Shown in pieces: positions 24,026 through 34,890 of a stretch of DNA of 64,000 nt. The notes below the pieces were generated by a model. The model saw only the letters and a program-made list of their open reading frames with translations. It made no database searches and was not told the origin of the DNA. The stretch lies in assembly GCA_038373885.1 (NCBI GenBank), contig JAWZYV010002522.1, positions 372,001 through 436,000 of the forward strand. Reading direction: 5' to 3'. A program made the position numbers and the translations under genes. The stretch comes from Cheiracanthium punctorium (Eukaryota > Arthropoda > Arachnida > Araneae > Cheiracanthiidae). How positions within the stretch are numbered: the first letter of the stretch is position 1; each line of letters opens with the position of its first letter.

Positions 24026-24356
24026 TGCAAAAATCATGTAAATCTTTGCTAATACTAGCTATTATTACTGAGGAAGTAAATCACCAACTTTATGAACTGT
24101 AAAAAAATGAATGACAGTTAATCAATGAATGAAAAGGCTCACAACAGTACGAAGTACAGGAAACAGATTAATCACCCGGGCACCTTCGGTGGTTTTAGAA
24201 TATACTTATGTTCCTGAACCTGTTTTAATCTTCTTAAAATAACATCTAATAACATTAGACTTTGGCACTGTCTTAAAAAAATAAGTAATGTAATTTTTAT
24301 GATTCTAAGATGTTCCTTCCTTTTGTTAGTAAATGAAACGAAAAAAGTTTCTTTTT

Positions 24357-25001
24357 ACTTTCCGAACATGTACCAGGTAAGGAAAGTATTGTAATCATGA
24401 AAAAATTCGAATTCGAGATTTTGGTGTATGTACTCGTTTTGAGGTCTTCTGAATTCATTTATGCTATTTTTACGAGATGTATGTATGTATGTGTGTGTGT
24501 GTGTGTGTGTTCGTGTGTATGTGAGTGAACACGAGAGCTCCTAAGCAGGGCATTCGATTGAGCTCAATTTGGGTATGTATGTTATAAACCACCGTCGCAA
24601 GACCGGTATTGATTTTGGCGTGTATAGGACTTATAGTTTTTCTGCAGGGCTACGACAAAGATTTCTTTTACATTATGGCCTATGGGAGGAAATTCTTGAA
24701 AGTGTGCTAGCGTTTAAACGGTACATTCGATTGAGCTCAAATTGCGTATACATGTATGAACCACCATCGTAAGACCGGTATTGATTTTGATGTGTATAGG
24801 ACTTACAGTTCTTCTACAGGGCTACAACAAAGATTTCTTTTACATTATGGCCTATGGGGAGAAATTCTTGAAAGTGCGCTAGCGTTTAAACGGCGCATTC
24901 GGTTGCGCTTCAATTTGGTATATATGTTTGAATTATTCATCGATTAAAATTTATTTAAATGCTTGGTAATGATCTTAATCGTAAGTGTTCGGAAAGTCGA
25001 G
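24357..25001. repeat. Element bounded by ACTTTCCGAACA inverted repeats with 187-bp internal duplication
   Basis: ACTTTCCGAACA near the left end is complemented by TGTTCGGAAAGT at about 24989-25000. Inside are two tandem copies of a roughly 187-bp unit (starting about 24575 and 24762). Each carries CGCAAGACCGGTATTGATTT-like, TGTATAGGACTTA and AAGATTTCTTTTACATTATGGC blocks. A (GTAT)n(GT)n microsatellite lies at 24480-24520. The two similar short frames across the units come from the duplication and resemble no known protein. Confidence 0.6.
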
Positions 25002-25012
25002 TGGAGTCACTC

Positions 25013-25043
<31 letters not shown>

Positions 25044-25237
25044 ACTATTCTAATTTATAACGAAAAGCTAAAGTGCAGGAAAAGCATCTAATATAAACTT
25101 CGCTGCACATCTTATTTTGTTCTCGTATTTCGAAATACTATTAAATGTTTGAAGAAACTGATGCAAATATGCTACTTTGTTATTTGTTCCTGTATTTATT
25201 ACATCACTACAGAAAATAAATTTTTAATATTAATGTG

Positions 25238-25500
25238 GCTCCTCGAGTCTAGTGCCCCACCATAGACGAGTGGATTAGACGCTCAAAATGGTAGACAGCT
25301 GAAATGTGCAAGTCCAGCGTTCTGGCCTATTGCGCGGCTGTCGATCGAACGGTAAGGAGTTTTGGCCGGTTTTCTCCAGATGTAACGTGAATATCGTTGT
25401 AGCTCCTTAGAAAGTCCTACAACCAATGTACACCCATCCTAGGTAGATAGGCCATGCGTGGATTTGCTATTACAACACACCCGCGTCTAGTTTTTCTTCT
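25238..25500 (+). mobile_element. tRNA-derived SINE, copy 1 (degraded)
   Basis: A box-A-like TAGACGAGTGGATTAGACGC is followed by a degenerate box B (GTGCAAGTCCAGCGTTC). A body then shares GGTTTTCTCC and CCTTAGAAAGTC with the copy at 31222-31459, in the same order and spacing class. RNA polymerase III-type internal promoter plus shared body indicates one SINE family. It is 5' and 3' worn, and no clear target duplication remains. Confidence 0.55.
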
Positions 25501-26464
25501 AGTTTTGAATGCACATTTATATAAATTGCTAAATTTGGAAATGTGATTTTGCGGAGTCTGTAATCGTTAAATGGAAAACGTTCACCAAATATGAGTTCAA
25601 GGCAATACGTCTGAAACTATGCATTGTATGAAAGACCTCTGAACAGTTCTTTGAACTTCTTTTAAAACTTAACGCCTCAACGAGGAAGGAAGGGGAAAAA
25701 AACAGAATGATTAAAAAATAATTACTTTTCACATTTACAGAAAGAAAATACTAACCAAATTGAGTATCTTCCACATATTTGGAAGTATTCATTTTGATTC
25801 TTGGAAGAAAAGAAAAAGATAGAGTAAAATGCAATTATTTTTTCCCATTTAAATAATGCGAAAACGGACTAAATGAAGTAGCTTCCCTCTATCCCCCCCC
25901 CCTTCCTTCAACTTATACAGAAAATGAAAGCGTTTTTATTCTTAATTATTTTATAGTTAGTTGCGTATCAGGAATCCTGTTTTAGTCTGCAGTAGTGGTG
26001 CATTTAAGAAGGTATGAGCGGGGTCGTCTAAAAATCTTTATTTGTTGAATTCTGGAAAATAATTGAAATCGGCTCGTTTTGAGGTATTCAAAGAAAAGGA
26101 ATGGGTCATAGAATACCGCCCAACCGATCAGCAGTTGTTTTAATCAAATATTGAGTCACAGTTGGGCATTTAAAGATCAGATTAGATAAATATTTTTAAT
26201 AAAAAAATTAATTAAAATGGTAATTATAATCTCTTTATTTGCTTGTTATAAGGTCTTTTTCACGGCCCTCAGACGGTGACAGTTCACTGGGGAAGGTCCC
26301 TGTAGGAGGAACATAGGGGCAAAGTAATATTTTGTCCCACGTTTCGTTTATTTATAAACATGAAATCATAAATGCTTGTCATGTTGCCAGCTGTGGTTTA
26401 GTTTATTTGTTCGGTTTTGTCAGCTTTGCCAAATGGGAATTAATTTTTATTTGCTTTTGTGGTT

Positions 26465-26800
26465 GTTCTCGTGTCCAAGGATAGACGATTGCACTATCCA
26501 TGGAAATAGGTGCCGTTGCCCCCGAGGGGGTTGGACTTTTGCTTGCTGGTCACTTATTTTGAAACAATTCCAGATGAGGGACCAACCACCACCTGAAATC
26601 GGCACCCCCAGGGGTATCGCTTAAACATGGAGGACAATGAAGGCACAACGGATGTTACGTGCACCACCTCCCATTTTTGTAGACAGTCCCACAGCTGACC
26701 AGTCGAGAGAGGAGTTCACCCTCTCAAGAACTGGCCCAGCCGGATGCTGCTTCACTTTCCGTGTTCTTGCGTGAACGTAGTTCAGTACACAGCATGTAAC
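26465..26800. mobile_element. Repeat A, copy 2 (uninterrupted)
   Basis: It matches 18420-18690 and continues into sequence matching 21450-21540 without the 2.75-kb insertion, so it serves as the pre-insertion reference. Landmarks: GGATAGACGATTGCACTATC, GCCCCCGAGGGGGTTGGACT, GGGACCAACCACCACCTGAA, CCCAGCCGGATGCTGCTTC. No coding frame is conserved between copies. Confidence 0.8.
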
Positions 26801-26884
26801 TAAAAGTGACATCGAAAACTTTTTTTTTTTTTTTTAAATGAAAGAAAAGATAAAAGAGGGAGAGCGAGAGAGAATTTTCATTTA

Positions 26885-27090
26885 GTTACAAAAAGCAACA
26901 ACCGTACTCCGGTTTCGGGTTCATCTGCCGGCGGGGGTTCGATCCCCGAGTGGGCGTGGTTGTCATGTCCTGTCCCTTCAGAGGGGGCGACGTTGGTCCA
27001 CCTACTAGGTGCCCCATAATAAAGAGACCAACAATTCCGGCCTGTTGTGGCCAAAGCCTTCAAGACAGTGGCCGGATATTAGAAAAAAAA
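26885..27090 (+). mobile_element. SINE-like repeat with box B
   Basis: GGGGTTCGATCCCCG (about 26935-26949) is an excellent tRNA box B, but no clear box A precedes it. The following GC-richer body (GTCCTGTCCCTTCAGAGGGG, GGTCCACCTACTAGGTGCCC) and a short A-rich end at 27083-27090 fit a tRNA-derived SINE of a family different from the one at 31222. A truncated tRNA pseudogene is the alternative. Confidence 0.45.
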
Positions 27091-28194
27091 GCAACATCTT
27101 ATCATTCAATTTAATGCTTATTGCTGATGATTTTGTTCTACAATACGTTTCTCCTCCAGTGTCTGCTAAAACAAAACCGCTTGATTAATTAAAATTTCTG
27201 AAAAATGTACTCATTGCTTTCAATACATTCTTTATCGGTCCCGATACTAAATTTGGTAATAAACTTGTGACCTCCTTAGGATTTCACGACCAAGAACGCT
27301 AAAAGGAAATCCAGTGTTTGATTTCTGTTCTTTGCGTGATGTCTCACTAGCTTGCCCTTTCCGTTTATAGGTAGTTCCGGAGCTTTCCAGATGGAATGAG
27401 TGTACTCCTGGTCCGATGAAAATTTAATGGTCTAATGAGCTAGACATGTCAATAAAGAAAACGCAGATACCAATTTTGTGTAAACGTATGTTTTGTATTA
27501 TAAAAAGTCTTTAATGGGGGGGGGGAAGAAAAGAAATTTTGATGATACAAATATTAGTAATTATTTTGGATATCGAATTTACCTTAGTTATCTTTTTCAA
27601 TATGATCAAAAACAATGAAGAAATATACCCCCCCCCCGGTCTGTTACTTTTCTATTGTCTAGAACAAAGAATTATACTTCCATTCGTTTATGATAATACA
27701 TATTTTGAATTTTATGCATTCGATCTGCATAGAGTCTTTCTGTATAGAAGAGATCTGTATATAGTCAATTGGTTTAGAGAGAGACGAAATAATATACAAA
27801 TTTATTATTACATAATTTACTAGAAAGACACCGGGATATTTGAAATCCATTAAACGACTCTGGACCGTCATTTGTGATGTTACCCTCATAAAACAAATTT
27901 GCGCCAGTTTTCTATAATTATCAAGGCAAGGATATATTAAACATTTTTATGGCGGGATTTTTAGGGATTATTTTCAAACTGTAGTAGTATATCGGGGGAT
28001 TACAAATAGATGTGAAAGCGGTAATATTTTAAACCTTAAGTGATCTATCCATACTTTCAATTAGAAAAGTTGTCAAATAAAGAGTGGATTTTAGCTATGA
28101 CAAGCTTTTTACTAGGGTGTGTATACATACAAAATACGAAATTTAATTTTTATACGGTTCCTCTTTTCCTATCACTTATGTTTAGAAAAATTTT

Positions 28195-29407
28195 GGTCTG
28201 TGTCCAAAGTGTGCCGGCTAGTACATATAATAAAACAGTGTGTCTGTCTGTGGGTGTGTCTGTCGTTCGCGTGGCGGACTAACTATCCGGCCGAATTGCA
28301 CCAAATCTTGCTCAGGCTCTCCCAGGGTGCCGAGAAAGTGCACCTCGGAAGAACTTTTTAATTTTTTTTAATATTTTATGTCATTTTCGAGGGTTTTTTC
28401 TGTTTGCACTCCGAAATGAGGACTTCTGATCGTTCGAAAGAAAAAATAATTACACGATCCGAAAGAGGAAAAAGCCTTCTTTCGAACAAGACCAATCAAA
28501 TTCGAATTAGCTATGCATTTCCCGATATTTAAAAAATAAAAAATGAACAGACAGTTTCTGCGCGCTTTTTAACAGTCTAGCCTCTGCAGCTCGCATCGAA
28601 AAGCTGTGGATTATTCCGACTAAAAAATATACGGCTGCGGACAAACTATTCAGCTTTCGTTTAAAAAAATCAAATGTCTAGCATAATTTTTTGGTCAGTT
28701 ACAAAATTAATTAGTAAAACGCCTATAGTGAGAAGTTTATATTTCCGAAAAATCGAAGAAAGGAATTTTCGTCCTGCCGTGCCCATGGGTGACCGTGTGC
28801 CCGGCTAGCTAGGACGTTGAGATTATTTGGCAAACCGCCAGGTTTTATTTAAGCGTGGTAGGACCAGGGCCTTCTCTATTCTACGCAGTACAATAGAGAA
28901 GGCCCTGGTAGGACATCGACCTTGGGGTAGGGGAGGGGGGGGGACTTCAACCGGAAATATTGAATATGTATAACGACTACTTTCTATATCTTTATTTTCG
29001 TTCTCGTGGCGGTCTAAGTATCCGGCCGAATTGCATGAAATTTTGCACGGGGGCTCCGAGGGTGCCGGGGAATGCTGCTCGGGCGTATTTTTTTAATTTT
29101 TAATTATTCTAAATTTTATGTCCTTTTCAACCGTTGCTCCACTCACCGTAGCATGTAAAGCGGCCCCTGTGCCGTAGTTTCCACATTTCGGTCGCAAAGC
29201 GGCTCGTTATTCGACCAGCTGGTCGGCTAAGGCGCCCGCTCATCGTAACCTGTAAAAGCGGCCCCTAGGTTGCACATTTCGGTTCCGAAGCCACCCGTAG
29301 TTTGCACAGGCCGATCGTGAAGCGGCACGTGTGCCGTAGGTTACACATTTTTGTCGCGAAGCGGCAGTCGGCAGACCAGCTGGTCGCTGGAGTCGGCTAG
29401 TTTCTAA
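28195..29407. repeat. Composite repeat cargo with two direct copies and a GC-rich degenerate array
   Basis: Two diverged direct copies share CGTGGCGG-CTAA-TATCCGGCCGAATTGCA (28265-28300 and 29003-29035) and GGTGCCG-GAA (28327 and 29051). Between about 29130 and 29400 is a GC-rich degenerate array with AAGCGGC, CCGTAG, CACATTTCGGT and GACCAGCTGGTCG words. CGGCTAGT at both borders may mark the ends of the insertion. No protein is recognised. Confidence 0.5.
28857..28914. mobile_element. Palindromic micro-insertion with 8-bp direct repeats
   Basis: GGTAGGAC occurs at 28857-28864 and 28907-28914. Between them lies a 42-43-bp palindrome with arms CAGGGCCTTCTCTATT and its perfect complement around an 11-nt loop (28881-28891). 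CAGGG termini and 8-bp repeats match the hAT signature. This could be a minimal MITE consisting of little more than its inverted repeats. A template-switch event is the alternative. Confidence 0.6.
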
Positions 29408-30223
29408 TAAAAGTAACGACAGTGGTTCTTTTCCCTGTCAAACAAATTGAAAGATGTGTTAATGTCGAACGATGCAGTGATATTTAGCTCTAAAGTGTCA
29501 TTAATTTCTAATTAATTTTTTCCGACAAATTTGGCAATATTTGCCAAAACTTGCGAGGCTTCGCTACTATTCTACATATTTTGAACATGCATCAAGCAAT
29601 GACTATCTATATTTGTGTTAAAGCTGCCTGCAATTTTTTTTTTTTTTTTTGTGACACTGTAAATAAACTGAAAAATGTACTTTGTCGTAAATGTAGGCAA
29701 ACATGTTTAGTCGATTGCATCCAAAAAGTTTCATACAGTAGCATGGATCATCAAGTAAACTAAACCTGTTCATTTCACGAATTTTGATGCGTTCAATTGC
29801 AATTTTAGAACAAATGGATCTTTCTTTAACTTTTATCAGTTCATAGTTGGTCCCCCAAAGTAAAGATATTTCCGTCTAAAATAGGGTGCCAACAAAGCAA
29901 GTAGAGTGGTGTAAGTTCTTAATTTTGACATTAATAGATAGTTTGACATAGATATCGCTAACTGTTTCGCTTAGAGAGATAGAATATTTTTTTATTAACT
30001 TTCTAAGACACAGAGCAACATTTTCCCAAGTATAAGTGATAGGAAAGGGGGACAGTATAAAAATTAAATTCCATAATTTAATATGTATACAGCCCCTAGT
30101 AAAAAACTTGCCATATCAGAAAACTACTCTTTATTTGACGAACTTTTCTAATTGAAAGTATAATTCGATCACTTACGGTTTAAAATATTACCGCTTTCAC
30201 ATCTATTTTGAATCACCCGGCGT

Positions 30224-31207
30224 ATTTCATATGAATGGCTGAGTTTGAAAAATTTCCATTTTTTAAAACTAATTTCGAAACTGACATTTTATTATGAAAC
30301 AAAAAATTGTTTAAATATTCTAATAATCAAATTTATGCACAATAAAAGTAGCTATATTTATATAAAGTGAAACCATCGTTCATTGTAGACTTGAGTTTTC
30401 TACCCCATTCGGTTTGTAATGACACAAATACTTAAAATTGCAATAATAAAAATTTCATGAGGAATCATCTTCATGTTAAAATGTGCAACAACTTTATTTT
30501 TTTTCAATAGCGATAGGCTAGTTTCAGATAATGTAAATTTTCATGAAATTTCTAACATCATTTGCGGTGATATTCAGTATTGTTTACTGTATGAGTTTGA
30601 GGGATTGGTGTCTCCAAACTGAACAGTGAATAAGAACCCATCAAGGTCCCATGTTTTTCGTCCTTGATCCTGTTCAGTTTTATTTCGGGAACATTTATGT
30701 AATTTTAATCAATGGCCGATTTCACGCCATATCGTCACTTTTTGGAGATTTCGATATTTGACTATTATGACTATTTGACTGAACAAACTTTCGTATCAAG
30801 TCTCTATACTGTGAACTGTGTTTGCTAAAAAAATATGTTATGGCATCAGCCAGAATCTAACCAAATTACTCTAATTTGGTAATAATATATAAATAGAAAT
30901 CGTTTGATTGCATACGAAATTAAAATATGATTATGGTATAATTTTGCTTTCCACACAGCCTAAAAATTTAAAAACAGTGCCTGAGTGTTATTAACTTCAA
31001 ACTCGGAGTCCCAGCATTGTATTCCAAAATCAGACTTATTTTATATTCAAATTTTACAAATGGTTGAACTGCAGTAATATTTCTTTTTTTTTCAGTTTTC
31101 GAAAACTTTTACAATGTGAACGTTTGAAAGTAAAAAAAGAAAATGATATGTTACATATGTTACTCATAAATTTATTTTTTCACTAGATCTCGCGAGACGC
31201 AATGCAT
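30224..31207. other. AT-rich DNA, no gene recognised
   Basis: No coding frame, repeat family or structural motif was recognised beyond short homopolymers. Confidence 0.4.
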
Positions 31208-31473
31208 TGTTAACAGAAATGGTCCCACCAGTGGCTGAGAGGTTCTGCCCTCGAATCTGGAAGGCGGGGGGTGACAGGTTCAAACCCCGGTTGCGACTGT
31301 CGACCTAGCAGTTCGAAGTTTTCCGTGGTTTTCTCCGAAACCTCGTGTAAATACGTGCTAGGATACCTTAGAAAGTCACCCATGGAGGGCATTCCCCTAT
31401 AGGCCTAGGACCTAGGAGCAGTCAATTGGTCTTGATCCGCAAACTAAACTGAACTAAACTGTTTACAGAAATG
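31208..31473 (+). mobile_element. tRNA-derived SINE, copy 2, with 14-bp target duplication
   Basis: The element spans 31222-31459. Box A is TGGCTGAGAGG (31234-31244) and box B is GGTTCAAACCCCG (about 31277), correctly ordered and spaced for a polymerase III promoter. The body shares GGTTTTCTCC and CCTTAGAAAGTC with 25238-25500. The tail is the simple repeat AAACTAAACTGAACTAAACT. Flanks TGTTAACAGAAATG and TGTTTACAGAAATG match 13/14, as expected after target-primed insertion. The minus-strand short frame here is not a gene. Confidence 0.8.
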
Positions 31474-32757
31474 ACTGTAATTTCACCATAAAATGTTGCT
31501 AAATTAGCTACAATTTTTCTGTGAAGAGAAACGCTACACTATTTGATTTAAGGTCAAAATCATGGAATGCTGCCATAATAGGTTGCAGCTAATGTAATAT
31601 CATTTTAAGGTGAAATGTAGAATCCCTTCTATTTCGATTATTCGCAAGGTATTTCAATTTTCAAACAGTGCATTATATTTCCAAAAAATAGAAAAGTTCC
31701 TATCGTATTAAAGAAATAGTTTAAATTTAAAAATTGTGCGAGAGATCCATAAACTGCGCCTATTCCTCAATTTAATATGATTTGTTGCAACTTGCTGAAT
31801 ATGAATGTGAAGTTACATTCCTCAAGAATGCTTATAACTTTCTATTCAGTTCTACATTAGAAAGGTATTTAAAAAAAAACAACTGAATAGATACAAAAAT
31901 TTCGCCTTCAGTAATGCCATATTAATATGTTTGTCCATGAGATTTTCGTAACCAAGAGGAAATATGTTTCAGTAAAACTCGGATCATTTATGTAAATTTT
32001 TTAGGAACTGCTTGTTCTAAACGTTGCAGTTTTTATTCAAAATAAGTGTTACTAGCTTCATAAAAAAATTAACAATATTTTTACACATTAAACAATCTAT
32101 TAACAGGCATATGATCCCTTAACAGAATAAAATGACACGTTATTGGGAGTTTACTTTGCACAGTCTTTAAAATATTCTTTTGAACCAATTTCCGTCAAAA
32201 TGCATCTATGTTCTTTATTTTCTAATATCCTTATCATAATCCATATAAATGCCAGTATCTCATTAAAAATTATAATAAAAGTAAATCATATTTTTTTATT
32301 TAGTTTTAAACGGAGGGGGGAATTAACTTCTAGAAAAGAATTTGAATAAGATGTAGAAAAATGCTCTTCCATGAAATTTTTTCTTGCTCACAATTAATTA
32401 ATTTTCATTTGAAGTGTATATTAACCGAATTGTTATTCTGTAAAAACAGTGTACGAGTTTCATGTTTGAAGAAGGTAATGTGCATTTGGTACAATTCCTG
32501 GTTAAAGGAAAAATTGTGTTATTAAAAAATATTCCCACATTATTACATTTTTACTTTTGAAAGATACTGCAGTGTATGCCAAAATCATTAAATTTCATGT
32601 TTTCTGTTTTAGGCTTCAAAATGATAACAAGTTATGACTTTATTCCAAAATGTTTGAAGCTCAGTGTATACCTTCTGAACATTTTGTACTGGGTAAGATC
32701 AATTTATTGTTTTGTTGCTTTGGCAATCTTTTTTACCTGACAGTATTTAAAAGTATA
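31474..32757. other. AT-rich DNA, no gene recognised
   Basis: No sustained frame or repeat was recognised. The region is less repetitive by eye than its neighbours. Confidence 0.4.
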
Positions 32758-32961
32758 AGGGTCGACCAAATAAAAGTGGCGCTATAGTCGGTTGAGAAAT
32801 GGTTTAATGGTATTAATATAAATTAGTATACAAAAGAAAGAAGTAATACAGACGTAACAGATAGGCTAGAGAAAGTCGCCTTGTAGGTTGAAACGTGTGT
32901 CCCAGCGGTCAACGAGATGATGGATACTTTGGTGAAAAAGCTCCGGGGAAAGAGACAACCT

Positions 32962-33245
32962 TTAACCCATTTATGCCTAGTGTCCCTTTTTTGGGACGGC
33001 ATTTTCGCTATTAGTTGAAAACGTTATTTATTTTTCCTAGCCTTTATTCATGAGTATTGAGCATCAACTCTACAAAATATTTTAACATGACCAAGTAGGA
33101 TGTTGATATTTCACTTTTTATGCATAATGATTTGAAAAGAAATCATCCCTTGTTCAAGAAATTGACATCAGAAAGTTATCTATTATTTCTGTTATCAGTA
33201 AAAATCGTAGAAACTCGCAAAAATATCCAGGCACAAATGAGTTAA
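32962..33245. mobile_element. piggyBac-type MITE, 276 bp, TTAA duplication
   Basis: The element spans 32966-33241. TTAA flanks both sides (32962-32965 and 33242-33245). The left end CCCATTTATGCCTAG pairs with the right end read in complement, CTCATTTGTGCCTGG (12 of 15). TTAA targets and CCC/CTC-type ends are characteristic of piggyBac. There is no transposase, so it is non-autonomous. It interrupts the mariner-like remnant. Confidence 0.8.
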
Positions 33246-33369
33246 TGCAGTAATTTGTGTGTACACGTCCCTTGCTCATAGATATTTCCTCCGCTATTTC
33301 GCGAGTGGTGATTCGCCGATTCATTCTCAAGAGACAACCCATAGTTGCATGCAACTGCTTCCTTGGTGA

Positions 33370-34890
33370 TGATAACCACACGAGACGCTGGGCAGGGCGG
33401 ATTAAAATGCTCTCTGGCGATTTGGCGTGCAGTCAAACTCCTTTGGCAAGAGTCGTTTCTCCCGCTGTTATACACTGCACGCTAGGGGTTGCCGCCCGCA
33501 CCGCAAGTTGATCCGCGAAAAACAGTAGAGCTTCCACATTCTTTTTCTGTAGCAGTATATTTACATACAGCATTTCAATAATCCGTTTCTGTCACTGCTA
33601 TGGAATAGAAGTAAGGTGTTAGAGGGGGAGGGGGGTGGGTTTTTAAACAGTACATATTTATTTATGCAATAACAATAATGGAAAATTGGAAAATTCAACG
33701 TTTGAGCATGAAATTTTATCTCGCAGCTATTTACAGTTTTCTTGTTATCTTTTTATTTTTGCTTAATGTTTTACTTCTTTCCCTTGTCTTGCCTTTGCCA
33801 TTGGAAAAAAAAAAGACAAAATGTCATTGACAGTACAAGAAATTTCCAGATTTCACCGTTCAATTTTTTTTTTCCCTGTCTTTATACATAGACAATGTTT
33901 TGATTGGTGTTGATAAGTGATTTTTAAGCTATATTAAACTTTAAAATTGGAACACATTTTAAGAAAGGCTGATCTATGCAAACGAAACAGTTTTTCTGCT
34001 CTTTTCGATTTATCATTTTTCGCTTTCTCATTTAATTTTAAGGCTTTAGCTATTTACCTTATTAATTTTTCACTGAAACAAAATGCTCCAAAGAAAGTCT
34101 TAAAAAATCGTTCTTGAATACGAATTAGTTTTTTCTTTTATTGAATTAGTAGTTTGTGCTTGATTAAAAGAATTTAGCATTTTATAAATATAGATTATAT
34201 GTAAATGAACTTTACACAAAGTTTAACATTTACTTTCTTACCGTTACAAAGACAAGCGGTTATTATTCTTTGTTGTTACACATATTATTGCTAGCCCATA
34301 TTAATCTTTCACTATCCTACAAGAATCAGTAATGCAATTTTCGTCCTCGCTTCAATCTGCATCAATGGGAACATATAGGTTTAAACCCGAAGAGTGTATC
34401 TGCATCTATAATCCACATCTATTAATTGCTAAAACCCGGACTAAACATTTAATAAAGAAGGGTTTTCTCTAACCGTATGTAAATTTCATACAAAAGCCAA
34501 ATGATGATTGCTTTTTAACTGTCCACTGTTTCTTTTTTATTTCCGTAACATATTACCTTCAAATCTAAAATTTTTTATTCATATTTAAATGCATGCATTT
34601 AAATATGAATAAAAATTTTAGATTTGTAATTTTAGACTGCAATTTTAAATGCATTAAAATATATATTTAGAACAATTAATCAACAAATAAAAAAAAAAAT
34701 ATATTAGGAAAAGAACATGGAATTTCTAACTCTACTGTTTTTCGCGGATCAACTTGCGGTGCGGGCGGCAACCCCTAGCGTGCAGTGTATAACAGCGGGG
34801 CAAACGACTCTTGCCAAAGGAGTCTGACTGCACGCCAAATCGCCAGAGAGCACTTTAATCCGCCCTGCCCAGCGTCTCGTGATAACCACA
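33370..34890. mobile_element. 1.5-kb element with 150-bp inverted repeats and 11-bp target duplications
   Basis: The element spans 33381-34879. TIRs run 33381-33530 and 34730-34879, beginning CGAGACGCTGGGCAGGGCGG, with about four mismatches over 150 bp (about 97% identity). A perfect 11-bp duplication TGATAACCACA flanks it (33370-33380 and 34880-34890). The TIRs are GC-rich; the 1.2-kb interior is AT-rich, lacks a transposase and contains a near-perfect palindrome at 34561-34625. Long TIRs with 9-11-bp duplications resemble Mutator-like or foldback elements. A minus-strand word in the TIR, SLTARQIARE, resembles a transposase helix-turn-helix and may be coincidence. Confidence 0.8.
34561..34625. 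repeat. Near-perfect 65-bp palindrome
   Basis: Arms of 33 and 32 nt meet at GCATGC and differ only by one base in an A/T run. It lies inside the 1.5-kb long-TIR element. It could form a cruciform and may mark a foldback rearrangement. Confidence 0.75.

Larger units (their letters stand above)
27990..30223. mobile_element. Foldback MITE, CCGGGTGATTC family, enlarged by internal insertion
   Basis: The right end CATCTATTTTGAATCACCCG and the left end GGGGATTACAAATAGATGTG are complementary, followed by arms of about 200 bp (GCGGTAATATTTTAAACC, AAGTGATC, TTTCAATTAGAAAAGTT, TAGTAAAAA-CTTG). They are homologous to the element at 14633-15563. It is 2.2 kb instead of 0.93 kb because about 1.2 kb (28195-29407) lies inside, bounded by CGGCTAGT on both sides. 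Confidence 0.7.

Noticed and set aside
26935..26949. A tRNA gene at the GGGGTTCGATCCCCG site
   Set aside because: No cloverleaf partner arms or box A at the right distance; better explained as SINE-like.
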